A stretch of 64,000 nt of DNA from Galeopsis tetrahit (lineage: Eukaryota; Streptophyta; Magnoliopsida; Lamiales; Lamiaceae). Both the position numbers and the translations under genes were made by a program. Location of the stretch: NCBI GenBank assembly GCA_963675135.1, contig OY776130.1:21072001-21136000 (forward strand), written 5' to 3'. The notes beneath the pieces were generated by a model. It was given only the letters and a program-made list of their open reading frames with translations. It was not told the DNA's origin and did not search any database. Within the stretch, counting starts at the first letter, position 1. Every line of letters starts with the position of its first letter. Below, in pieces: positions 1 through 12,100 of the stretch.

Positions 1-2771
1 TTAATTCGAGTGAACTCCAAATTTCCTCACAATGAAGTTTGCTATTTGCCATCTCTTCTTGATATCATTCCAGTATGCAATCTGATCTGGATGCACAATG
101 AAATCAAGATATGTATCATCACAAATTTCATTAACCTTCTTTTTCTTCTTAAGAGCTGTAACTCTTCTCTCAAATCTTTTTCTTGCAAATTCTGCATCTT
201 TCAATTTTTGCTTCTTGAGTTCTGCATCAGCTTTCTTCTTAGCTAGTAACTCTTTACATCTTTCAGCAGCTTCAGCCATCTGCTCTTCACTTGGCTGGGC
301 ACTTAAAACAACATGTTTCTTAGATTTTGATCTGGTCATCCTTCCAGATTCTTCAGCTTCTTGTTCTGCTTCTTCATCACTTAAGATGACTTTTCTTTTT
401 CTCTTTCCAGATGATTCAGCAATATCAACCTCTGGAATAATTTCCTTTGTCACAGCAGCAGACTTCTTAGTAACAACTTGCCCTACAGCTTGTTGTTTTC
501 TGAGTTTGATCTTCTTATTTAGATCAGAAATTTCTTGCTTCAACTCATCTTAACTTACAACCAACTGAGCTTGTTGTGTCTGAGTTTGTTCCATCACTTT
601 CATTACTTTCAATTTTCCCTTTTTGGCTTCATCATGCCATTCTTTTAAGGGTGTCATGTGTTGCTCCAACTTATTATGCAACTCTTGGGAAAGTTTCTTT
701 TCTTGCAGCTTGTGATGATCATAAATCTTCGTCATAGTGTGCTCAATTATCTGTTCATAAGCAGACTTTGTAGTAAGCTTAGTAAGTTTATCAGTCATAT
801 CCTGAAACTTCTTAACTGTAGCTTCCAACTTAGCTTGAAGCAGCTCATTATGTTCTTTCAACTTTTCAAAACTAGAGCTTTCACCATGATCCTCAGCAGA
901 CTTAGGTTGAGAATCATCCACCTTCTCCTTGATGATCTCTTTAGCAATGTTTTCAACAGCAAAAACAGGTGTGCTCTGCACCTCATCAACAAACATCTCA
1001 TGATCCTCCAATACCTCAGTTTTCTCAATAACCTCAGTTCGATCAGCTTCCATATCCATAAAAACTTCATCATTTTCATCATTGTTGACCTCTGTCTCAA
1101 CATTGTCAGCAACATGAAATGAAAATCCAGAAACTCTTTCCACCATTTGAACAACTGATTCCGGAGTTAATAACTCTGTGAAAGAATTAACAACAACAAC
1201 ATGCTTTTATTCTCTCTCCCAATCCTTAAAAACAGCAGGACCACCCATACCTTCCATAACCTCTAACAGATCATCCACATCTACTCTTCTTAGATACACC
1301 CAAGTGCCTATCCTAAGAATTAGCTCAAAAGCAGTAGAGTGTTCATCAATGCCATTAAATTCTCTTAAAACGACATTTCTTAGATTCATTCTAATCTCCT
1401 CCTCTTTGAAACAAATGGAATACTGGATTAGAAAAGGTTCAGGTTGGGGTTCAATGTGTTCTGTTTCAGGGGATGGTTGAGAAACATATTCAGGAACTGT
1501 TTCATGAATGGGTTCAAGAGATAAATGGGGAGTGGATTGGTTTGGTTGTGGACTAGTTTGAGGGGTAGGTTGTGGGGTAGGATTATTGGGTGAAGAAAAG
1601 GGACTGTTCTGATGAATTGGTGAGTAGTGTACTGACTCATCAGAAGCAGAAGGTAAATGCAGTTGATCAAGGGGTTTGGCAGGAATGGGATCAGAATTGG
1701 ATGGGGTAGAAGAAGTGTTCTTGGGTTTTCTTCTAGGTTTAATCAAACCTCTACCCTTTGTTCTCTTGTGAATAACAACAACACTAGGAGAACTTACCTC
1801 CTTTTCTGAAGCAACTTGAACTTGCTCCTCTGATTTCTCCTTCTCAATCTCCACAGACTCCTCTGACTGCTCTGGAGTCAGCTGTCCAGAAATGATCTTC
1901 TTGGACCTGTCACGATGTGAATCATGCCTAGCTTTAGTTCTCATCTCCGGTTCATCATCTGATCTGTACATCGATCCACCGGATTCCTCTTCATTGTCTA
2001 AAGCTTCCTTCTTAAGTAGAAATTTCCCTTGATGGAATTTCTTGGGTCTACTCCAATCAACCTTCTCACTGGCAATAGTTGACAGAAGAATGCTCAACTT
2101 ATTCCCATTCCAATCATTGCTTTAACAGAAAATTCCTTAGACTCCTCATTGAAAATAATTTTCTCCTTTTCCACTAGCAGCCTCTCAAGGAAAAATCCTT
2201 GCCAATATCCATCAACTCTATCAATAATAGCAGCAATAACACGAATCTTTAGATATGTAAGGGCATCTTGACTGTGATGTTACCCTAACATGATTTTTCC
2301 AGCAATATCCATAAAAAATCGAAGGGGTTCTGGAAGAATCGCCTTCTTCAATTTTGTCAAGGTTTTAGGCTCCTCACCGGTCCATTTTCCAACACACTTC
2401 TTTTCTTGACCTTCCATATACGATGCGATATGAACTGGTCCTTCAGGTAGATCGAAAGCAATGGACAAATGATCTCTTGCTAATGTGACCTTGTTCCCCG
2501 AAAGAAACGTCTTCAAGGTGTTGTTGTCGCCATTGAGCTGGAGAAAGAATTCCATTACCTCAGGTTCAAAAACCTTCTTGGGAAAGGATTCCAGATATTT
2601 TCTCAGGCCAGCTTCTTTGCACATCGTGAGAATAGCTTGATTCTCCGCCTTTTGCTTTCCGATGAAGTACACCGCATTTTCAACGAAAACACCTTTCTCT
2701 TTTATCCATCTTGTAGGATTGAAGGTATCTACAACTTCGTCATTTTCATTCAAAAGTTCGATAATCGCCAT
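1..2771 (-). pseudogene. Element 1 third ORF, broken and possibly truncated by the window edge
   Basis: The ORF starts at 2771 and stays open to a stop at 2280-2282. The reading then continues in another frame at 2097-1207, 1146-550 and 543-1, which share one frame and are separated by stops. The N-terminal part (about residues 1-160) matches in layout the start of the third ORFs of elements 2 and 3: a 'GLRKYLE' block, a 'MEFFLQL' block and an 'IAFDLPEGP' block correspond to their 'GLQKFME', 'MAEFF' and 'GAFGLPSEG'. The middle is Pro/Ser/Thr-rich, and the end is Lys/Glu-rich and probably coiled coil. I see no signal peptide or membrane segment. Function is unknown; the N-terminus resembles what is annotated as a putative plant transposon protein domain, from memory only. 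Confidence 0.7.
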
Positions 2772-3798
2772 TATAGAAGTGTATAAATGAGGAAGATAGA
2801 AATGGAGGTTTTGATAGCTTCAGGAGTTCGTAAGCTTTCAGAAATGTAAAAGGGAAGAAGATTAAGTGTTGTGATCGTGGATATCGAATTCAATGTAAAT
2901 CTAGGGCTTAGATTGAATTGATTTCGCACAATGTGTGGTTTAGATTGAGTTTTGAGTTGTGGGATTTAAGAAAAACGTTTCACATTCAAAACCCTTTCCA
3001 ATTTTGGAGCCAAACTGCTTTTGATAGATACACCACCAAATTAGGTTAACATTAGAGGAGTGTATTAATCTTCTCTATTAGTAATCCAATTTTGATCAAA
3101 TCTTGACTTAGAAATTTTTCTAAGGCAAAATATTGTTCTGATGTATATCAACATAGTTGTTTCCAGAACACTTTTATATCATTTTCTTACTTTTATCATT
3201 ATTGAAATTACTTATCTGGATTCAGCTGAGTACTGTGATCAGCTGAGTAACATTTTCTTGAAGTTCAGATCACTTCTTGGGATCAGCACAGTAACATCAG
3301 ATCAGTTTTCCAACTTTTCTGAGTATTACGTTTTCAATGTTTCGAGCACTTTTTATCATCAACACAGTACTATCAGATCAGTATTATGTCTTCAGTTGAG
3401 TTCCCCCTCCAGTAGAGGACTCTTCTTTTGTGCCTGTTTCACCTTGGTAGAAGTGTTAGTTTATGTAGTATAGGTGAAATACAGTACAGAACAGTAAATA
3501 ATAATTTAAATCAAGGTCTTAATCAAGGTTTATTCTAAGGTGACTAGTGTGCTGAGTCAATAAAAAGGATATTTAAGAAATCATAGATTCCCCCTTAAAT
3601 GTATATTCTGAATTCCCTCAGCTTTACCAGCTTTCTCATCGGGATTAGGCACCTTAGTAACCTTTTCACCTGCTTATGAGAATGTAGTGGTCTTGGTATA
3701 GTCTATCCTTCTGGATTACCCTTCTGATGTATTGTTCTTTATGATTTTGCTGAACTGTTCTATGGTATCAGCACAGTACCTGAAATGTCAGTACAGTT
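2772..3798. other. Element 1 spacer between pol and third ORF
   Basis: This stretch has no credible gene. It is T-rich on the plus strand and contains many copies of words such as GATCAG, CAGTA and AGCACAGTA, especially at 3215-3390. The same words recur in this element's LTR. It belongs to the element rather than to host DNA. Confidence 0.6.
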
Positions 3799-6439
3799 CT
3801 ATATACATGCAAGATCAATGTCTATCAATCCTAAACTTATGCATAGCTCTCTAAATCTAGTTTCAGCCAAAGGTTTAGTAAAGATATCAGCTCTTTGTAT
3901 ATCAGTATGGATCTTTTACATTCTAATGTTCTTCTTTTCAACATGATCCCTAATAAAATGATGCCTAACATCTACATGCTTGCACCTTGTATGTAAAATG
4001 GGATTTTGAGTAATAGCAATGGCACTATTGCTGTCACAAAATATAGGTACATATTAGATTCCACAATATTGTAGTCTCTAAGTTGTTGCATTAGCCATAG
4101 AAGCTGACTACAACAACTTCCTGCAGCCATGTATTCTGCTTCAGTTGTAGATGTTGCTACACTCGTTTGTTTCTTTGAAAACCATGAAATGAGCTTAGTA
4201 CCTAAAAATTGGCAAGAACCAGATGTTGATTTTATATCTATCCTGCAACCACCAAAGTCAGAATCTGAATAACCACTTAGGGATAAATCATCATCTGCAG
4301 GATACCATAATCCTCGATTAATGGTCCCCTTTAGATATTTCAATATCCTTTTAGCAGTTTCCACATGACTTTCTTTGGGGTTTGCCTGAAATCTAGCACA
4401 TACATATACTGCAAATGCAATATCTGACCTACTAGCAGTTAAATAAAGTAAAGAGCCAATTAAAGCACGATAATAGGATTGGTCAGCACACTTACCTCTT
4501 TCATCCGGATCCATTTTTTATGTAGGTAGCATTGGTACTCCCACAGTTTTACAGGTTTTAATACCAAATTTATCTAAAAGATTTCTTATATATTTTGCTT
4601 GATTTATAAAGATACCTTCAGATGATTGCTTTACTTGAAGTCCAAGAAATTATGTCATCTCCCCTATCATGGACATTTCAAATTTAGTTTGCATGAGTTT
4701 TGAAAAGCTTTCACTCATGGTTTTGTTGGGTGAACCAAAAATGATATCATCCACATAAATTTGAACTAGGAGAATATCTTTACCTTCTTGTCTTCTGAAC
4801 AAAGTTCTATCGACTTTACCCTTAGTAAAACCATTTTCTAGTAAGAACAGTGAAAGAGTGTCATACCAGGCTCTTGGGGTTTGCTTTAATCCACATAGTG
4901 CTTTCTTTAACAATCAACCAATTCAGGCATATCAGGAGGTCTAGAACACTTACCTTTGTCTTTTACCTTTTCTACATCATCATTTTGATTAAGGATGTTT
5001 AAGAATGGGTTGTATGCTTGGAAATATTCATACGCTTCAGTCTCATTATCATCATTGGTTTGTAGCTTCAGATTTTCAACTTTCTTACTGAGCTGATGAT
5101 CAGCACAGTCCTGTACAACTTCATCAAAGATAACATGGGGTGTTTCTTCCACACATAGAGTAGAGTAATTAAATACTCTGAATGCCTTGCTAGAGGAAGA
5201 GTATCCTAAGAATATCCCTTCATCTGCTTTGGCATCAAATGCATTTAATTTGCTCTTTCCATTGTTATGAATGAAACACTTACATCCAAAGATATGAAAA
5301 TATGAAACTCTAGGCTTTCTACCTTTCCATACCTCATAATGTGTTTTACCATGTACCTTATTAAGAGCACTTCTGTTCTGGGTATGGCAAGCAGTGTTGA
5401 TTGCCTCAGCCCAAAACTTTTGTGGTGTGTTGTACTCAGATAGCATAGCTCTGCAAGCTTCTTTAAGTGTTATGTTTCTTCTCTCAGCAACACCATTCTG
5501 TTGAGGGGTTCTAGCTGCACTTGTCAAATGCTGAATTCCAGATTTAGAACAATATTCTTTGATATAACAGTTTATAAATTCAGTTCCCTTGTTACTTCTA
5601 ATTTTGACAATGAGCTGTCCCTTCTCAACTTGTAACCTCTTCAACAAATAAGGTAGTTGTATCTGAGTGTCACTCTTCTTGTGCAAGAAGACTACCCAAG
5701 TAAATTTTGAGTAATCATCAACCACAACAAGGGTGTATCTCCTACCATTCAATGTTGGAGGTTTTATTGGACCATGGAGATCCATGTGTAGTAGTTCTAA
5801 GACTCTACTTGTTGAGAGAGTAGGAATTGACTTAAAATAAACCTTTACCTGTTTACCTTTTTGGCAAGCATCACACACTTGTGACTTGTAGTAGATCTCA
5901 TTGGGAATACCTTCTATAAGGTAGTCTCTTGCTATCTTATTAATAATCTTAAAGTTCATGTGGCATAGGCGTTTGTGCCATAACCAACTGATTTCTTTAG
6001 GACTTTTAGTAAGAAGGCAAGCATCCCTTGGACAACTATTCCAATTCACAATGTAGACACTTCCTTATCTTACTCCAACTAGTAGAACTGAATGTGTTCT
6101 TTTATCCCAGATCTCACATTTTGTGCTTTTGAAATTGACTTTATAGCCCCTGTCACCTTTATATCCCCTGTCACAATATTGAGAGACAGATAACAAATTG
6201 TATTTCAAACCTTCAACATAAGAGATATCTTGTATCTCCACATCCCCATTCCTAATGTATCCAAAACCTTTTGTGATTGCCATGGAAATATCTCCAAAGA
6301 TTACTTTGGGTCCTTCTTGCTCATGATAGTTAGAAAGTAAGGCCTTGGTACCAGTCATGTGGTGTGAACAACCACTGTCAATGTACCAAGTCTCACCAAC
6401 TGAACCACCTTTCTTGTATAGATCAAGTCGACCCTGCAA
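3799..6439 (-). pseudogene. pol: Element 1 pol: protease, integrase, RT and RNase H, disabled
   Basis: Protease is shown by the DSGCSHHMTG block at the start (6439-6065). The integrase zinc domain (HKRLCHMNF ... CDACQKGK) and core follow in 6049-4907, including the NGVAERRN block. An in-frame stop at 6065-6067 separates the first two parts. At about 4913 the integrase tail runs directly into ALCGLKQTPRAWYD of the reverse transcriptase, so the first half of RT is deleted. The catalytic YVDD is still present near 4750. RNase H blocks (YSDSDFGGCRID, STTEAEY) lie in 4514-3972, with a frame change near 4040; the reading ends at a stop at 3799-3801. This copy cannot make a working polyprotein. Confidence 0.9.
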
Positions 6440-6465
6440 ATGGATATTTTTAATAAATTAGGTAC
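6434..6465 (-). other. Element 1 gag/pol boundary segment, GT...TTGCAG, 32 nt
   Basis: On the minus strand the text runs AAAGG|GTACCTAA ... TTTGCAG|GGT. The GT...AG segment is 32 nt and AT-rich. The pol frame starts right after CAG. The gag frame upstream has picked up a 1-nt insertion and a CAA-to-TAA change compared with element 3. Discounting those, removal of the segment would put gag in frame with pol, as in elements 2 and 3. Confidence 0.55.
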
Positions 6466-6472
6466 CCTTTAT

Positions 6473-7140
6473 TCATTGGGGTCCTTGAGTGTTAGTAGCA
6501 GTGAGAGGCACCCAAATAAACATAGAAGTTCTGAATAATTGAGACCTCTTCAGTTTTCTACCATACTTATTACAGAACAGTACTTTGTTGACCTTATTAG
6601 AAGTATCAACAGACTTAGGATCTATTTTTCTGAGATAGCCTTTCCTTAGATCTACCCCTTTTTCAGTAAGATCAGTATGTCTATAATAGTTCGAATATGG
6701 CCTAAAAGCTTGTTGAACATACGGCTTATAGATGCGTTTAGGTCTATCCTCACTAATAATATCATAAGATAAAGGTGGAGGATAAAGAACAGCTTGGTTA
6801 TGATAGGGAGGTACAAATTTCCTAGGTTTGGTTGAGTACAGCTGAGACTGCCTTATGAAAGGAGGTCTAGGCTGATTCCAACCTAACTGTGCTTGTCTAG
6901 GCCTACTCTGCTGAGTATACCTCTTTTGATGCCATGACTGTTCTAGTCTGGTCATCTGAGTATATCTCTGCTGAGTTGGTCTATACTGAGCTGGTCTTGC
7001 TACATTTTTTTTTTTACCATTCTTGGTAGTAGGAGGAATGTAGTTAGACTAAACTTTTGTAGTGTTTTTAGGTTTTGTACCATCATCATAAACCATAGGT
7101 TCCTTTCCTTTATCTAAAGGTAAAGAACTTGAACTAGCAT
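6473..7140 (-). pseudogene. gag: Element 1 gag, C-terminal fragment
   Basis: This is the downstream piece of gag, separated from the rest by element 2, whose LTR begins at 7141. It is open over 6955-6473 and is basic and rich in Gln, Arg, Pro and Tyr, like the C-terminal tails of the gag proteins of elements 2 and 3. It ends in 'NTQGPQ' and a TGA, matching their 'KTQRVPK' and 'NTQRVPK' ends. At least one stop (TAG near 7050) lies between 6955 and 7140. The 5-bp flank AGCAT (7136-7140) pairs with AGCAC at 22070-22074. Confidence 0.8.
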
Positions 7141-8684
7141 TGTTGGTCCTGAAAGGAGTATATAACAAGTGTATGGGGGGGGGGGGAATAACTACTAAGT
7201 ACTATTGAGTACTTAGTTGAATAACTATCTAGGGGAGTTATATGTGCGGAATAATGGTTGGCCCTTTTAGTTTAGACTCCTTTAGATTCTGAAATCACTT
7301 AGTCAATTCAATACAGTCCAGTTTCAGGGAACTTGTCCAAATCAGTTTTGCACAGTCTTAAAATGTTTATCCATTGAAAGATCAGTTTTGTGTGCAGTGT
7401 TGAGTGTATGAAAGTACTTGAAAGTAAATCAACACAAGAAGTTATAGTGGTTCAGAGACTCAAGCTCCTACATCCACTTTCCCTGATTTAACAGGATAAT
7501 TCCTTCACTCTTGGAATTAACTTGTTTTATAGTGCCAAGGTGCACTTGATCAAGAACACCACTCCTTGGTGAATTGATCCCTAGGATGTCTAGAGTCCTA
7601 GTACCCTCTTCTCAACTCAGAACTGAACTGTTCTTCTCTCAACAATCAGCTCCTACCACTTCTACTACTACAACCTTCTCACTTTCACTCTTGAAAGATA
7701 TGAGGATTGAAGTAAGGTTCCAACTAATGAGATATCCTTTACAATGAAGATCAGTGTATAAGGATAGGATATCTCTCTAAGCTTGTGTATGGATATACAA
7801 TGTAGTACAGCTTAGAAGAAGTGTATGAAGACTAAGATAGTCTTTGAAAGCTTTGAAAGCACTCTAGCTTGTAAGAACTTGAGGTTAGATGTGCTTGGTT
7901 GAGGTTTTAGTTGGATGCTTTCAAATGGTCTTCACACTTCTGTATTTATAGACAAATGAAGGTTTTGCCCGTTGGAGAGGCAGTCTCCAATGTCCATAAA
8001 TGTCTTCTTTTAGTTCTTCAACTTTGAAGACAGAATCTTGATAGTGACATGTCCTCATTTGGGAAATAAACGGCTGTAAGAGCTTTGTCTTCATTTTTCA
8101 GCACTCTTCCCAATATCTGACATTCAGATTCTCTTGTAAGAATATGGACATGTCTTCTGAAGGTTGTTCCATTGATAGGACAACATTCCTCATCATTTGG
8201 ACAACTCTCCTTATCACTATCAGCAGTCTTGCTTATCAGCAAGGTTGGCCTGCTCTTCTTCAGATGACTTGGCTCATACCCTTTGCTTCACTTCAAGGTG
8301 ATCTTAGCATGTTGATTTGCAATTCTTTAGGGTGAGTTTGTCTTCAGCATAGTTGACCTCAACTTTCAGAGCACTTGATCTTAACTTCTTGTACTGAGAC
8401 AACTCCTCTGGACAACTCTCCTGATCAGCATAGTTAGTCTTCAAAAGACTTAGTGTTGTATCCAGAGTTTGAGCCTTGAGGGGACTTGATCTAGATGAAC
8501 TTCTAAGCATGTGTTCCCCCTCAATTTGTGCATCTAATCATCTAAGAGCTACCTAACTTATTAGCTCCTCATCTAGCCTTTATACTATATGTTCTAACAT
8601 TTCTAGAACATATTCAATCATGACTTAGGCATGTCTCAGAGGGTTTGGTATTCAATCAAAACATAACTCATTTTATTCCCAACA
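7141..8684 (-). repeat. Element 2 3' LTR (1544 bp)
   Basis: It starts TGTTGGTCCT and ends ATTCCCAACA, and matches 20427-22069 along its length. Compared with the 5' LTR it lacks about 101 bp just after the G-run, which removes the right arm of the U5 hairpin. The G-run here is 12 long against 10 in the 5' LTR. The small frames in this repeat (for example 8018-8242 and 8304-8510) are repeated in the other LTR and show no protein-like features. Confidence 0.95.
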
Positions 8685-8698
8685 ATTTCCCCCTTTTT
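8685..8698 (-). other. Element 2 polypurine tract
   Basis: On the minus strand AAAAAGGGGGAAAT abuts the 3' LTR. This is the expected plus-strand primer for reverse transcription and is nearly identical in element 3. Confidence 0.85.
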
Positions 8699-9157
8699 GA
8701 TGATGCCAAAACCTATACAACTTATGCAAAAGTGACTTAGCTATACCTATTACATTAATCTTCAGAAGACATGACTAAGGTCAATTATCCTGAAAAGCAA
8801 TGTGTTAGTGTATTCACCATTCATGTTGCACATAGGTTTCATAGATAGGCATAGAGAGATGAGTGTTTTTTTATTCAAAATAAGTTCAACTATCATTCAT
8901 TTGAAAATCATTACAAGCATGTTGATAGTTGAAATTAACATATCAGAGCATGAATCATTAACACTAAATATATCAGAGCATTTCACTATCACATTTTGAA
9001 GCATATACATGATTTTTAGTATCAGAGCACAATGCTTATATTAGAGCAATCGAGAGCATATCACAGCAAACAGATTTTCACAGCACACCACATCAGCACT
9101 CTTGACCATATTTCAGCATAGTTGATCAATCAAGAAAGGTCAGAAGACTTAGCCATT
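8699..9157. other. Element 2 spacer between third ORF and polypurine tract
   Basis: There is no gene here. It contains repeated plus-strand AGAGCA and ATCAG words, densest at 8940-9110, where 'CAGAGCA' or close forms occur several times. It looks like a family-specific untranslated region. Confidence 0.55.
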
Positions 9158-12100
9158 TCAAAGATCATCCTCAGGAGGTGGCACCATCCCATATTGTGCC
9201 CACACTCTTCTTTTCAAGGCCATGGCTTCTTGGTTTGTTCCCTTAGGACCAAGAACCATCTTGTTCAGCTTGAGGATCTCAGTGAATTCTCTCAGAATCC
9301 TTGCTTGATCAATCCATCCTTCAAGCTTTGGAGGCATGTAAATGATTGGCTTTGGGGCAGTGAGTTCCAATCTTGCAATGTCAGCAGCTGCAAGCAATTG
9401 TTGATAAAGTTCTCTGTAGTACTCTATCATGAACTCAGCAAAAGTGGAGTTGGCATCTCTTCCATTCCATCTGTCAATGACATACTGATCATAGACATAC
9501 TCCCTTTTTGCTTCCTCCCATGAGTCATTCAGCTGGATTGGTACCCATTTATCCAAGTGAGGATATTTGGTGTCCATTGGGATCAGTAGCTGTGGCTTCA
9601 TCTTGTTATATGTTGCTCTCTTCCTTCTTGGCTTCTGGAAGTCTGCTCTTCTCTTGTCTCTTGCTCTTTGTGCTTCATCCATTAAGTCCATCTTCTCTTG
9701 GGCCCTCATCATGGCCAATTTCTGTTGTGTTTCAGGGTCTTTGCCATACCCTTCATGAAACAGCTTTGATGGATCATTTAGCACCACCACTTTCTTCTTT
9801 TTGGGACCTGGTCCAAAGCCTTCTTCATACAGCTCCTCTACATCTTCAGAAGCTTTGGCACCTTCAGTGGACTTAGTCTCAGTAGACTTTTCCTTGTCTT
9901 CTTCAGCAGTTTTGGATGTTTCAACATTCCTGGGCTTTTCAGCAGTTTTGGCCTTCTTTGAGATAGGCTCATCATCAACAACTCTGAATTCAGGTGGAAG
10001 ATCAAGGCTGTTGGGAAAGTCAGTGAATTTCTCAACTTGTCTCTTCTTTCCTTTTGCCCTCTTGATCTTTCCTCTAGTTTGGACACCTTCAGCATCTTTG
10101 TCCAAACCAGACACTTCACCACCTGGTCTTTGTTGTAGCCTTACTTTTTCCTCTTGAGCTGAGGCCATAGAGTTTTTCAAGGCAAGTGCCAATTGCTCCT
10201 CTTCATCCAAATCATCCAAATTCAGCACTGCTGGCTCTTTTCCCTTTCCTTCAGGGGCTTTGTCTTTACCTTTTCCCCCTTTAACTGGGCTTCCAATTAC
10301 TAAGGCACCTTTTGCCCTTGCTCTTTCCCTTTCCCCCTTTTTGGCAGCATCAAAACATTCTGGCTTCAGTTCACTCATAGTAGATGCCAATAAGGACTGG
10401 GCTTGGGTTAGAGACTTCATTTCCTCCAACAGATATACATTCTCATCATGTATATTTTGCATCCTATCACTGCTCAAGCTAAGGAAAGCTAGAACAGGCT
10501 TCATTTTCTGTTGGACAACCTCCTCCATGGTTGTCTTTAGGGATGCATCTAGTTGGGCCTTAAGAAGCTCAGTGAGGTTGGCCACTGCACCTTCAGCAAT
10601 GTTGGCCAATACCTCTTGGGAAAATTTTTCTGAGGCTGCTTTCACCATAGCTAGCCTTTGCTCTTCAGCTCTTTGTCTTTGCAGGGCTGTCTTTCTTCCA
10701 AGGGCTTTCTTCACCACTGACCTCAAGGTCTTCACATTCCTATTGTGGTTGATTCTTAGTAAAGATTGCTCCTTCTTAACATCCTTTGAAACTGACCTCA
10801 TGGTGTTTTTAGCTTTGATAACTTCAGTGGAGATGGTTTGCAGACCAGTCTCAACTCCACCGATCCTTGCCTCCAAGGTAGGTAGCACCACATCCTCTGA
10901 GCCAGTTAGCCTCATTTCCACAGGTGCCAAAGTTCTTCCATGCTCATCCAAGGCTCCAGAAGTTTCTGCATGAGCTGATTGGACTTGGTGAGCCAATGAA
11001 TCCAGCTTCTCTGATTGCATCCCAAGCAAGGCTTGTGCTGATCCACTATCAACTTGAATGGGTGCATCTGTTAAGAGTTCATCTGCAAAAATTTGATCAA
11101 AGGTTATACCTGCAATATCAGACAAATCAAAAGAGTCAGTAAACACACAATTGCCTCCCTCAATTTCTTTTTCATAAGACTCTGATACATCAGCAGTCTT
11201 CTCCTCATTTTCAACTATTTCTTTTCTCCCTTCATTACTGATTTCCTCACTTAAGGGTACAGGCCTCCTCTCATCAAGGGATTCCTGAAGTTCAGATTTG
11301 ACTTCAAGAATAACCTGCCCTTCCTCACTTATATCACCCTCATTTGGTGGTACACTCACTATCCTAGTGATCACCACATCTCTTTCATCTACTACTCCCT
11401 CTGGTTTTTCAACTATCATCTCCTTTTCAACTCCTTCACCTAGACCTGCAGCATCTCCACCTTCAACAAGGTTCAAAGATGGCAGTTGTGGGGAGATCAC
11501 AGTGCTTATATCAACAGCCACTGAGTCATCCTGAATGATTAAGGGCTGATCAGTGTCCAACTCATCTGACACTGAATAGGCCTTAACCAAACCAGCCTCT
11601 AAAACAGGAACCTCCACATCTTTAGGCTGTGCCTTGGGTTCAGAAGAACCTTCATTGGCAGATGTGTCTTTGGTTGTGTTACCACCCTTGGTCAACACCT
11701 CTGAAGATACAGAGCCTTTCCTATGATAGGTTTTAGGAGGGTTGGATAATCTTTCAGATACAGAAGGCTTGGGGAGATTGGCTTGAGGAGTTTCAGGAGG
11801 GTTAGGTTTTGAGGGGTTTGAGGGATCATCAGGGGAATCATCATCATTGGAGCTACGTTCAGGGTGTTTGATGCCCTTAGCTTTCCTTTCCCTCTCCTCA
11901 TTAATCTTATCAGCTACCAGCTTTGCAAATACTTCCTCATCAATGAGAAATCTTGTCTTTGAAACTCCAGCAAAGTGTAGCAATCTGTTCTCCTCCATTT
12001 GCCACCAGTTTGCACCCTTATCTTGGATGACTTGTGATATCTCCATCATAGACTTGTCTTTTACATCAACAAGCATCCTTAGATCATGAAATATCTTCTG

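Noticed and set aside
7990..8520. Small ORFs repeated in both element 2 LTRs (also 21403-21895)
   Set aside because: They duplicate because the LTR is duplicated; both strands are open over short spans and nothing protein-like is seen.
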